A stretch of 64,000 bases of DNA from Volutella citrinella. Its lineage: Eukaryota; Ascomycota; Sordariomycetes; Hypocreales; Nectriaceae. Under the pieces are notes generated by a model. That model saw nothing but the letters and a program-made list of their open reading frames with translations. It had not been told where the DNA came from and did not search any database. The position numbers and the translations under genes were made by a program. Of this stretch, positions 31,577 through 42,375 are shown in pieces (position 1 is the stretch's first letter; the number at the start of each line of letters is the position of its first letter). The stretch spans positions 2,790,001-2,854,000 of the forward strand of contig JAWZSP010000008.1 of NCBI GenBank assembly GCA_034401135.1, in the 5' to 3' direction.

Positions 31577-33496
31577 ATGGCGCGAAGCATCACCGACCCG
31601 GAGACCAAGACCTCCGAGGCCGCGGATCATCATGAGAAGGCACTCGACGAAAAGGCTGTGGATGAGACCATGGCCATCACTTCTGCATTCGCAGGGTTGA
31701 CGCGACACGAAGCCATAAGGAAGTTCTGGCGGCTCTACCTGACTGGCCTCTTGGTCTCAGTCGGTGCTATGTATGTTGTCCTCTACACTTAACACGACCC
31801 GAGTGCCACATCGAGATGTTGTTCTTGAGGATGTTGGGCTAACTACCAAAAATCAGGTACGCGGGCTATGCACAGAGTGTCGTAGGCAGCATCATAGCTA
31901 ACAAGGGCTTTATCAACGCCTTCGCCACGGTTAATGATCCCCAGACCGGCGAACGCGTCTTGAACTCGACCCACGTCTCGCTCTGGCAGGCCATCAACTT
32001 TGTCTCCCAAATCTTTATCCAGATGCTTGCCCCCATCACTGCGGACCGATACGGCCGCAAATTCAACATGTGGGCATTGACCTTCTTTCTTGCTCTCGTA
32101 AGCACTACTCCTATGAAGCTTCAATATAGATAGCCTGAACATTGACACTCTTTTGTAGTCTATCGTCCTTGCCGTTGTGGCCAAGCATTGGGCTGTTATT
32201 CTCGCATCCAAGTTGGTGGGAGGCTTCGCAAGCGGCCTTTTGAGCTCATCCATCATGATTTATCTATCGGAGACTGCCCTGCCGCAGTTTCGAGGCGCTT
32301 TACTTGGAAGCTTCTCGCTTTTCTTCGCCTTCGGTCAACTGTTCCTAGCAGTAGGCCTCAAAGTGCTTGAGGACACGACGCCTTTGTTGTTCCGAAACAT
32401 CTTTTACTCAGAGTTCTTATTCTGTGGCTTGTGGCTGTTTCCCATGCTCTACCTTCCCGAGTCTCCAGGTAGGTCTTGATCAGCAGCGGCTATGTTGTTC
32501 TGGCGGTGCTAACCCCCATCCAGTGTGGTACGCAATCAAGAATCGTCCGGATGACGCGAAGAAGGCGCTCCGACGACTCGTTGGTAACGTCGAGGGCTAC
32601 GACGTCGACCACGAGTACGCAGTAATCAAGCATGAGGCGGATCAATCAGCCGAACTGCAACTGTCGCAGAGCAGCAATGAATGGCGCGCATTTTTCACCC
32701 CCATCAACATCAAGCGAGCTATCATCGCGACATTGCCATTTACATTCCAGAACTTTGTCGGCGCTCCTCTTTTCTTCAACTACGCAACGTACTTTTTTGC
32801 CATGGCCCAGCTCGACGACCCCTTTCTGGCGAATCTTATCATTCAGCTCGTTCTAGTCGCTGGCATCATCATGTCATTCTACCTCGTGGACAAGGTGGGC
32901 CGTCGAACACTTGTTATCTACGGGGGCGTTTTTATGGGGGCACTGTGCTTCTTGGTGGGCGGTCTGGGTTTTTTAAAGCAGACAAAGTCTACAGGAGCAG
33001 CTCTCGTCGCCATTTGTGCCATCTGGGCCTTTACATATGCAATTTCGTTGGCACCAATTGGTATGCATAGATTCAACGGCGATGAGACTCTCGGGCTAAC
33101 CCTCATGATAGGTTGGATTAGTTTGGTCGAAGTATCAAGCCCTCTCTTCCGCGCAAAGTCAACTGCCATGGCTTCCATCATTCAATCCGTCAGCGGTGTC
33201 TTGTTTGTTAGTCATGTCCATCCATGACTGAAGCCCTCTGCTAACCCTCATAGAACTACACGGTCCCGCTGATGTTGTCGAATCAAAATGCTGGCTGGGG
33301 TCAGAAGACAGGTCTCTTTTTCGGCGGTATCACGGCGCTGTATCTCATTCCGGTCGTTTTACTGTTTCCAGAAACCAAGGGAAGGACCTATCAGGAGCTT
33401 GATGAGCTTTTTGACCGACGCATCCCGGCCTGGAAGTTTGCCACGACTGAGACGGCACACCAGCGGACACTCAATGCTCATGTTGCTCGCGCTTGA
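31577..33496 (+). CDS. MFS sugar transporter (alpha-glucoside/maltose permease-like)
   Basis: 539 aa. Exons 31577-31770, 31857-32097, 32159-32468, 32524-33060, 33112-33206 and 33254-33496. Sugar-porter marks: ADRYGRKFN, LPESPVWYAIKNR, GRRTLVIYGG and PETKGRTYQELDELF; the extended N-terminus and YATYFFAMAQ are like fungal alpha-glucoside permeases. It is probably a proton-coupled importer in the plasma membrane. The 51-nt intron 33061-33111 is a multiple of three and has no stop, so its retention would add 17 residues; splicing there is preferred because the joined sequence (APIGWISLVEVSS) fits the family better and a CTAAC branch site is present. It is the third porter of the island. Confidence 0.88.
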
Positions 33497-33676
33497 TTGT
33501 CAAGGTCTGACAAGGAATATTATAATAGGTAATGGGAAATTTCCATCCCTAGCCAATAATCTAGGCGATTGAATTGGGGCTGTCGTGTAAGCCCGGAGAT
33601 CCATCGATAGCATGTATTAGGTAGCTCAATTGGGGGTCATGTCCATGGGCATCATTGGAAGTAATATAGTGTTGCC

Positions 33677-35609
33677 TCAAGTCATCGTTCCTTCCGTTAT
33701 ATTATCCGATACTCTCGAGTTTAAAGAAGATATGAGGTCCAAGAGGTCTGAAGTGATAGCACTAGCTCGGGTAGAAATATATTCGTCGTGTGTATCGTGA
33801 GATATTTTGAGAAGTTCTGCTCCAGCTTGGCGGAGTTTCTCGACCTAACTGGCATCAGCAATAACTCCATGTCGGAGGATCAAGTTCAGAGTGTAGACCC
33901 ACACATGGCTCGCCATTTGCCTGGACTGCCTCAAAGGGCAGAGCCTTGGTCGCTGCGAGAAGCTCGCTTGCAATCTTCATTTTCCTCAAGGCAAGCATGG
34001 ACTCATTGTCCGTCAAGCCGAGCAGGTGGCAGAGGCCATTGAGCTCTGCTTTCTGGTGGATTGCAAGACGGATGCAATGAAAGGTGATGACCAAGTTTGC
34101 CTTTTGGGTCCAGAAAGCCATTCTCTGAGCGCCGGCGTCGGCCTCGCTTTCGACCATGTGTGAATTAGGATCTTGTAGCCAAGAGGGCATGTCGTCTAGG
34201 AGGCCAGTGAAGGACAGGTATGCGCCCATCAGGCCGGTGTCGGGAGCCTCCATGAATCGTCTTTTCAGGACCCCGTCCCTGGTAGACATGTGAGCCAGGA
34301 GTTTCAGGTCCAGCAAGATATCCGCCCCAGCCTTCCACAGCCGGGTGCACCGATGGAAGCCAGTCATCAACTGAGCTTCATAGCTGCCGCCAAACGATGA
34401 AAATCGTGACCCGAGTAGACTCGACTGCGTCTGAGATTCGATGGCCAAGGTGATCGGCTGCTCCAAGCACACTTCCTGAACGACTGATGGCACATTGTTC
34501 AGGATGGATGCAGACTTGTCAGACTGGTACAGATACCAGAAAATATTCCGGAGCAGCTGGGCCTCTACCAAATCATGCTTTGAAACGGAATCTTCGTCGT
34601 AAAGGCGCATGGTCAGTGCCAGCGACCATGTGCTACGAAGAAGATGAATCGCAGTGTTGGTTTTTCCAAAGAAGTGAACGGCGCTCGATATCAGGGTCCT
34701 GATAACCAGCGAGCTAGAATTCGGCTGCTCCGTGTCAAGGTCAGCAATAACAGCAAGCACGTCTCTCGATGCGCTTAGGAATCTTTGGGAGAGTGCAGCA
34801 CCATCAAAGGAAGTAAATGGTTCCCCAAGCGATGTAGAGCATACGAATGCGCAAACGGCGGTAACGAGCGAGAAGATTCGCAAGCTCTCGTAGCCATACA
34901 AGGAGTCCCTGCCGCCAGTCTCAGTCCCAGGTGCTACCCTGTTGCCGTCGCGGCCTGGGAAACTTTGAGATAGATGGACAAGAAGCGAAGTGGACGCGAG
35001 TAGCGATTCGATATGGATGGCCGGAAAGATGGAAAACCGGTACTGTACAAACTTGTGGATGCATTCTTCGGCCACACTCTCGGCAGAGAGCCCTCGACTT
35101 TCAATCTCATGGAGTAGACCCCTTTGTATTTGCAATGCGCGGCTTCGGCGCTGGTCTGAAGAGTTGTGGCACGTGTGAGCAGGCGGAGGAGGTGCAGCAC
35201 AACCTAGACAACCCTGCTCACTCCTCGGCGGCGGCAGTGACTGGTCCTGCAAGGCTACCGCAGTTGGTGACTCGATCGGTTCACTGTAGCTTGTCCCTGC
35301 AGCATCGTGTCCTGCATATGGACTGTCGATCCGAACGGGCTCGAGACCCTGCTGCTCGTTAAGCGGCAAGTCGTCATTGTCCTGACGGGTACGCTGCCGA
35401 CTCAATGACGGCTTCGGTCCTCGTTTGTGCCGGGGAATGTTGTACTCGCATGCTGTCTGCGACAACCTGCAATTGGCACACTGGGGGGACTTGCGATCGC
35501 ATCTGACCTTGCGACGGCGACAGCCATCACAGGCCAGCGAGCCCACCTTTCGCCGGGATGGCTCTCGGCCAACTCGTGGGGATTGTCGGGGTGCATCAAA
35601 CGGCTGCAT
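33677..35609 (-). CDS. Zn2Cys6 transcription factor
   Basis: 624 aa, exons 33903-35609 and 33677-33844 (58-nt intron, phase 0). The zinc cluster at about residues 27-54 reads CDGCRRRKVRC, CANCRLSQTAC, followed by the linker RHKRGPKP. The fungal regulatory domain follows. The final exon, starting VEKLR, matches in position and style the last exon of the gene at 1150-3030, whose sequence before the intron (NGEPA against NGEPC) is also nearly the same. Those two are therefore paralogues; the present gene has lost, or never had, the intron in the zinc cluster. It is transcribed divergently from the GH43 glycosidase with 381 bp between starts, so it may regulate it (inference). Confidence 0.88.
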
Positions 35610-35990
35610 GGCGGTAGCTTAGTTCGGAGAAATGAATCTCACGGCAAATCCGGAGAAAGACGAGGGTGGGCGCTGGCAGGTCTTTATTTCTCCGCTGGGG
35701 CGGGGAGCCACCATCAGCTGAGCACGCCCACGCCCACGCCCACTCTGGACGAGGCTAAACACGACCCTGGCCTAGTGCCCCAAGGGACGGGTATTTCTTG
35801 CCTCGATTTTGCCGAGACCCCATTACGCTTATTCTCCGGCATGATTTGCCCGGCAAAGTAAGCAGGCTGGCTGCGTTATCGCGCTGGGTAGTAATGGGGG
35901 ACTGAAGCTCGACCATCCATACATAAGTAGAATGGAGGCTTTTATTGACCAGACTGTCTCGGCCTGTGCCATCCGTACTGCCTGCCCATC
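35610..35990. promoter_or_regulatory. divergent promoter region, regulator / GH43
   Basis: 381 bp between outward-facing starts. It contains repeated CGCCCACGCCCACGCCCAC near 35726, a GC-box-like tract that could bind a C2H2 factor. Confidence 0.4.
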
Positions 35991-37644
35991 ATGACTGAGC
36001 AGAGAACCTTTCGGAATCCTGTGGTTCCAGGCTTCTCCCCTGACCCGTCTGTCGTTCTCGTTGATGACATCTTCTACCTGGTCACCTCCTCTTTTCATGT
36101 CTTTCCTGGTTTGCCAATCTACGCCTCGAAAAACTTGCAGGATTGGACTCACATCGGTTCGTCATGATGTCCCTCGGGACGCCGATTCTGTGAGAGACTG
36201 ACCACCACGAACAGGGAATGCAATCAATCGCAAGAGCCAGCTCAGCCTAGCAGATGCCACTACAGTGGCTCTACCTCTAGATACTGGGCACTACATGGTA
36301 GCATCCGATGGTCTTTTTGCACCCACCATTCGCCATCACCAAGGCACATTCTACATTGTTTGCACGCGGGTGCGCAACAATGCGCAGCAATGCGTGACTG
36401 AAAATTTTCTTATCAGTACAACTAACATCTGGGAGAGTGAATGGAGCGAGCCAGTATTCTTCCCTTTCCAAGGCATTGATCCAAGCCTATTCTTCGATAC
36501 CGACGGCAAGACGTATGTCCAGGGCTCATGGCAGCTGGACCGGATGAAGCAGCCTAGCTGCACTATCAAGCAGTTCGAGATTGACATCAAGACTGGGAAA
36601 CCCCTCTCCGAATTGAGGGAGATCTGGGGGGGCTACGCAAAATACGACACAGAGGGCCCGCATATCTACAAGCGAGGCGGATACTACTACCTGCTGGTTG
36701 CCGAGGGCGGCACTTTCGAGGGCCATTTGTTATCCATTGCGCGGTCCAAGAACATCTGGGGACCCTACGAATCATACGAGAATAATCCCATCATGACTTC
36801 TGCTGGGAAACCTGGAGAGTACATTCAAAACATTGGACATGGGGAGCTGTTTGAGGATAATGATGGGACGTGGTGGGCAGCAGTGTTGGGTGTGCGCAAC
36901 GACCAGGGGCATTTCCCACTCGGACGGGAGACGTTTCTTACTCCAGTTGACTGGCCAGAGGACGACTGGCCGACAATCCATCAGCCCGAAATGGAGTTCA
37001 GCCGTAAGATTAGGACCGATGCCACCGTCGCCCACTCCAGCGTGCCCCCGTCGAGGATACACAACGTCGATCACGTCTACATCCGTCAGCCAGATCCAGC
37101 CGCTTACAGCTTCCAGGGCATTGACACAGAAAAGGAGGTCACCCTGCAAGCCCGGCCCCTCGACCTCTCTTCACCGCTTGGCTCGCCGACCTTTATTGGC
37201 AAACGCCAGCGGGCACTCAAGTCAGTGACATCAGCTACTCTCATGGATGCCAACCGGACTACCTCAGTAGCAGGCATTGCTCTCTACATCGACCATATTC
37301 GCCATGTCACACTTGCCAGAAACCCACAGTCTTTGCAGATGGAGTTTACTGTAATCAACAGCGCAACAGGCCTCTTCAACAAGACGGGCTTTAAGATCAG
37401 TGAGTCGAACTCTCAGATCGATCTTAGAGTCGATTCATTGCCTCGTTCGTATGTTTTCTGGTACAGAGAGGCGGGTTGCAACTGGACGCTTGGTGGCGAA
37501 GTCAGTGTCAAGGATTTGTTCGCACGCGATTTTACAGGTCCTATTATTGGCCTGTTTGCCGTCTCGCAGACGGGAGAGGCGAACCGGGCCGTTACCTTTG
37601 CCTCATTTTCGATGTCTGATGAGGCGGCACAATGTAGCTACTGA
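35991..37644 (+). CDS. GH43 family glycosidase (beta-xylosidase/alpha-L-arabinofuranosidase type)
   Basis: 531 aa, exons 35991-36156 and 36215-37644 (58-nt intron, phase 1). An inverting five-blade beta-propeller enzyme acting on arabino- or xylo-oligosaccharides. Marks: PGFSPDPSVV near residue 14 with the catalytic-base Asp, LFAPTIRHHQG near 88 with the region of the supporting acid, and DTEGPHIYKRGGYYYL near 202 with the general-acid Glu. A C-terminal beta-sandwich (XynB-like) is expected from about residue 330. The protein begins MTEQRTFRNPV, with no signal peptide, so it is probably cytosolic like the GH78 enzyme. It is divergent from the regulator at 33677-35609. Confidence 0.92.
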
Positions 37645-38432
37645 GATATATGCGCCGTTTTTGTGTTAAGCCTCGATTGTATCTCATAACGACGGGACAT
37701 TGCTCAGCCTCTAGGGCTCGGGGGGCTGGCAGAAGCAGACGTGGATGCGCAGCCATGCCCTCAGAAACGGCTGGCCATTCGACTGGATCTATTGGAAACG
37801 CATGAACGGTAAGGTTTATGGCCAAACGAGGACTCGAACTGCAAAGCCAGGCTGGAGCAACTTTCGCTATCGCAACGGCAGGTGATGGCATCCTTCTCAG
37901 CACGGAATATGGAGGCATCTGGCAATCCCGTTATTGTACGATGGCAGGAGGAGGAAGACTGCTGGCCAAGGTGCTAGCTTAGTTACAGTTGAAGAAATGT
38001 ACGTTACACTGTTCAGCTCATGGCCCCATGAAGCACATTTTAAAGAGTTTACCCTTGACCTCCGTCAACATTGTGGGTTGACTCTATTCTAGAAACCATA
38101 TCTTCGTACAAACCACTGCTCGTAATGAAGCGAAGCCTCGCGCGGTAGTGTACGAAATGGCTTGCGCTAGTGGCGATGACGACGATTCGTGACTATGTGT
38201 TGTGAGTATGCCGAGTGGAAATCCCGAACCGACCCGACCTCGGAGCTGAAGCATATCTCCGCATATCCGGGTGGGATATATCCGGCCACAGGTACAAAAC
38301 AGCAACATTGCACGCGACCCCATCTCCGATGCTCTGATGACCCTAGAACATACAGAAATAGATCTTTTTTAATCTGAAATTACCACTCCTCCAAAGATTC
38401 ATTCGCCTTAAATCACTCTATCTTTCTACATC
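37645..38432. other. intergenic
   Basis: 788 bp. Nothing firmly recognised; short open stretches around 37700-37930 have no family marks. Confidence 0.45.
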
Positions 38433-39937
38433 ATGATTGCGCCGAAAAACGTTATCGTGGTGGGAGGTTCATACGTCGGCTTGGTGAGTACTTTCGTCTA
38501 TCCGGCTTGAAGATAGCATCTAACACGACTACAGGCAGCGGTCAAGGAGCTTCTTGGCGTGCTACCGAAAACTCACAGGGTAATTATCGCGCAGCTCTGT
38601 CGAGATGCAGGATATTTTACTAATATGAACAAAAGGTGCTCCTCGTCGAGCCGCACAGCCATTTCCACCATCTGTTCGCATTTGTAAGCCGCAACCCGTT
38701 AATCCCGCGCCCGATTTTGTGACGAGACTGACGCGGCCCCCAGCCTCGATTCGCCGTCACTGCAGGATACGAGCACAAGGCGTTCATCCCGTACAAGGGC
38801 GCGTTCGCAGCTGCACAGGACCCCTCGCAGCACCAGGTCATCAAGGCCAAAGTCACTGCACTCAAGGACAACCATGTGGTCCTAGATCGGGCCTGGCAAG
38901 GCGCGCAGGAAGTGCCATTCGACTATGTCGTCGTCACAACCGGCACTCGGCTGTCTGCTCCGGGAACGATGCCGGATGATGAGAAGAGCCAGTCTGTTTC
39001 ATATTTGCAGACCCATCAGAAGGGCGTCAAGGAGGCAGCATCCATCGCCATCATTGGCGGCGGTGCTGTGGGTGTACAAATGGCTACCGATCTGAAGGAG
39101 CTATATCCGTCCAAAAGGATTACGCTCATCCACTCCAGAGAGAAGCTGATGCCGCTATATCACCAAAAAATGACCGACATTATCAAGGAGCGGTTTGAAG
39201 AACTGGGTGTAGAGTAAGCCGAATTTGTTGCCAAAGCCGCCTTGGACTCAAGCTTACAATTACAGACTTCTTGCAGGTACTAGAGCCAAAATGCCCAAGG
39301 ATGGGTTCCCTAATGACGGCACGACATTTGACTTGGAACTCGTTGATGGACGAAAGGTTTCGACAGATTTTGTCATCATTGCCACCGGGCAGACTCCCAA
39401 CAACCAGTTCCTAGACGGCCTCGAGGGCCCAGTCACAAACCCCCAGAACGGATTCATCAATGTGCTGCCGACTCTGCAATTCCAAAACCCCAAGTATCCC
39501 AACTTTTTCGCCGCTGGGGACATTGCCGATAGCGGAGCCCATAAAGCGGCGAGACCCGGCATGGCGCAAGCTGAGGTAGTTGCCAAGAACATCTTTGCCA
39601 TGATTCAAGGCCAAAAGCCCGAAAATAAGCTCACAGTCAACCCACCCGCCATTCACTTGACCCTGGGTCTGGTAAGTTGGCCGCTCCTTCACAGGTTTCT
39701 ATTGCTAATCACCGATTGTAGACCAAGAACATGATCTTCCGGAACCCAGACACGGCAAACAGCCAGACCGAACCATTCATCAACATGAAGGACGAGTAAG
39801 TACACCGAATTCCTATTGTAAGTTTCGAGTTTGAGTATTTTCTAACAGTACATAGTGGCTCAAAGGACATGAACATCGACGGTGTGTGGGAGCGACGGGG
39901 AGTTCGTGCGGAGAGCCCTCGTGACTACCACCTTTGA
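38433..39937 (+). CDS. AIF-like FAD/NAD(P)H oxidoreductase
   Basis: 391 aa in seven exons (38433-38483, 38535-38579, 38636-38683, 38744-39213, 39266-39671, 39722-39795, 39856-39937). A pyridine-nucleotide-disulfide-oxidoreductase fold related to AIF/AMID/FSP1-type NAD(P)H:quinone oxidoreductases. Marks: FAD-binding VVGGSYVGL near residue 10, the NAD(P)H-binding Rossmann motif IAIIGGGAVGVQMA near 153, the ATGQTP turn and FFAAGDIAD. There is no mitochondrial presequence or membrane helix by eye. Several paralogues are usual in filamentous fungi and the physiological substrate is usually unknown. The very short first exons are typical of this family in fungi. Confidence 0.85.
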
Positions 39938-40950
39938 GCGACAACACCACGCAATGAAATGCCAGGAAATTAGTGTAGCAATAAAACATAGATTAATAAA
40001 GCATTCTATTCCGTAGATCCGATTATTTTTGTCCGCCCACTAGTCGACGGGCGGTTAAAAGAAAGCAAGGCAAGAATGCAACAAACCACCACTGCCACCT
40101 GATTTAACACCTCCTGGTCAGACTGTATCAGTCAATTTTTGCTTCATAGGCTGCTCGCCAAAGACTCCGAGATGCCGATCACTTCATGAACTCATTCAGA
40201 CTCAATGCAATGGAATGACGATATGGTGGTCCAAGGCTCGGCGATTCTAGTAGCGCAAGTTATCATGCCGACTCCAGTTTCAAGTGAGAAATCGGGGGAG
40301 ATGGCCAAAAGCAGTGAGATAATGTAGTATCATGGTGCAGAAACTTATGCTGATGGATTGAAAGCTTGTAGCTACAAGGGAAACGCAATCGTGTAAGACT
40401 CGTTGTACTAGCTCAGCAGAATATACAGTAGTAGCTCTTGGAACTGGGAAGATCTCAAGATATTTATTGCGACTGAGGATTCGGGGCAAAGCAAACTATT
40501 GCGCATCGATTTGCCATAGGCCCTTTGGCCAGTCTATGAGCCTCAAAGGCGCATTTAAGAAAGTAACAGTGCATGCTTTGTTACAGTCCGTACCAACATC
40601 ACAACTCCAGTGGATGCGAATGGATGGGCCAATAGGGAGGCGCGCGACCGGCTTGGAGCCCAGCCGCGATGCTACTGTGAGGCACCCAGCTGGTGAATTG
40701 CACCAGCATCAGAATAAGTGGGCCAATCATTTGACGAACAAGACTGATAGCGAGTTTCAGGAAAACCAATGCGCGGAAGCAAATAAGGCTGTCTTTCATT
40801 TTGAGGGCTCAAACCTGGGCCCTTTTCTACCCATCTGAGCCGGCCTGGAAGGGCCAGTCAGGATAATCGATCAAAACAAAGAAATTGCGCCCAAGCTGGG
40901 ACTGAGTGTTCAAGTAATATTTCCCATTCATGTTAAGCGCTAGCACGTTT
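39938..40950. other. intergenic
   Basis: 1.0 kb, AT-rich in its first half. No gene or RNA recognised. Confidence 0.5.
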
Positions 40951-42375
40951 TTACCAGCTGGAGGCTACAAATGCCCTTCTCCGCGCCAAAATCCTGCGTC
41001 GCGCGGGCTTCCTGACTGACCCGTGAAGACCCAACCTACCGCGCCGACGTCGCATGGTCGCTGGTGGCCTATGGTCGCAACAAACTCCAACCTCAGCACC
41101 CAACGCCTCCATTTTGCCAGCCAACTTTCGCCTCTTGCCATCAATAATCTCAATCTGTTTGCCTCTACGCTGGACTTCCCACTTCAGGTTGCAGAGTTTC
41201 TCGGCCTCTGCAAGAAACTTGTCCCGCTGTTCCACAGGTCCATCAGAATGAATTGTCTCATTGACGCGCTGCCTGGATGCTTCCATTTCGTCCTGGGCCT
41301 CTCTCATGCTTGCGAGGCTCACCTGTCCTTGCCTCAGAAGCCTTTTCTCCCGAGCACGGAGCAAGGCCTCACGTTGACGCAATTGGAAAAGGTGCTTGTG
41401 CAAAGCCTGCGGGACAGTGTCTTTGCCAAGGCCAAGGGTTGAGGGGCCTCCAACATCTTTCCTGCCACGTCCACCGTCTTCAGCGTCAGAAGCAACACTG
41501 CCGTCGTCATCCTCTACACAGACGTAGCTGTTGACATGAGTCCGGCCGCGTGTTTTGCTGTTATCGTCATCAATGAGAATTGATTTCTGCTCGGTCGTGC
41601 CGTCCGCGGTGTTGGAGTCGCCAGTTCCTTCGTCAGCGGCTGCTGTGCTTTCTTGCCGGTCGTCATCATTGTCGTAGTACCTTTCCGGGCTGCTATCGCT
41701 GGTATTGCTTCCATCGTCCGACAACATGGACTCGGAACGACGGAAAGCCGGGCGGCGGGAGTTCGATCTTTGACTCGAATACTGCGCTGCTACTCAAAAT
41801 CAGGACCATGAAGGAATACAACATTTCACAGAGATGAACTGACACAATGCTTCAAGATCCGCTACTGTGATCTGCAACATTTTGTCCCGGCTGCCTTCAA
41901 GGCGTTTTGGAGCCTTGACATGGGTCGTGATGTGACCCTGAGTTCGTTGGCGCCGGATTTCTTCCGCATCCTGGAAAATATCGCGCACTGTTGCGGTCGG
42001 ATGAGCTTTGTGAAGCGTATTGATGGTTCTCATCATCGTCTGCGAAATGCCATCGAAGTAAAGAATGAGCTCCCATGGTTCCACCTTGAGCCCCGCAAGG
42101 ACTGTACGGCCATAGGCTTGAATACTCCCGGGGCTGCCAATGTATCCACGCAGGAGAGAATACTCCAGGCTCTCGTTTGGTAAGTTGGCAAGAGCCCAGT
42201 AGGGGAACAACTGAGAAGTCAGTCCTCTGGCAAAAGCGAGTCGATGCCATTCGCGAAGAGAATCCCAGCATTTCTTGATGGAATCTGCTGGGTCGTGGAG
42301 ATGATCCAGGTCATGAAAGCGATTGATCGCATCGTCTTGGCCCGATTGAATTTCGGCATTGGTGAAATCATCCAT
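40951..42375 (-). CDS. hypothetical protein, acidic with coiled coil
   Basis: 456 aa, exons 41844-42375 and 40951-41789 (54-nt intron, phase 1). I do not recognise the family. Residues 1-175 form a mixed helical domain (LFPYWALANLPNESLEYSLL, GILYFDG-like stretch). A Ser/Asp/Glu-rich, probably disordered region follows (about 190-270), then a strongly helical, charged segment (about 285-380, QLRQREALLRAREKRLLRQG) likely to be a coiled coil, and a very basic C-terminus rich in Arg. There is no signal peptide or membrane helix. The layout suggests a nuclear or chromatin-associated scaffold, but this is guesswork. The intron and balanced codon use argue for a real gene. Confidence 0.6.

Noticed and set aside
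37592..37930. Possible gene relic downstream of GH43
   Set aside because: Short coding-like stretches on both strands have no recognisable motif and need several frame changes.
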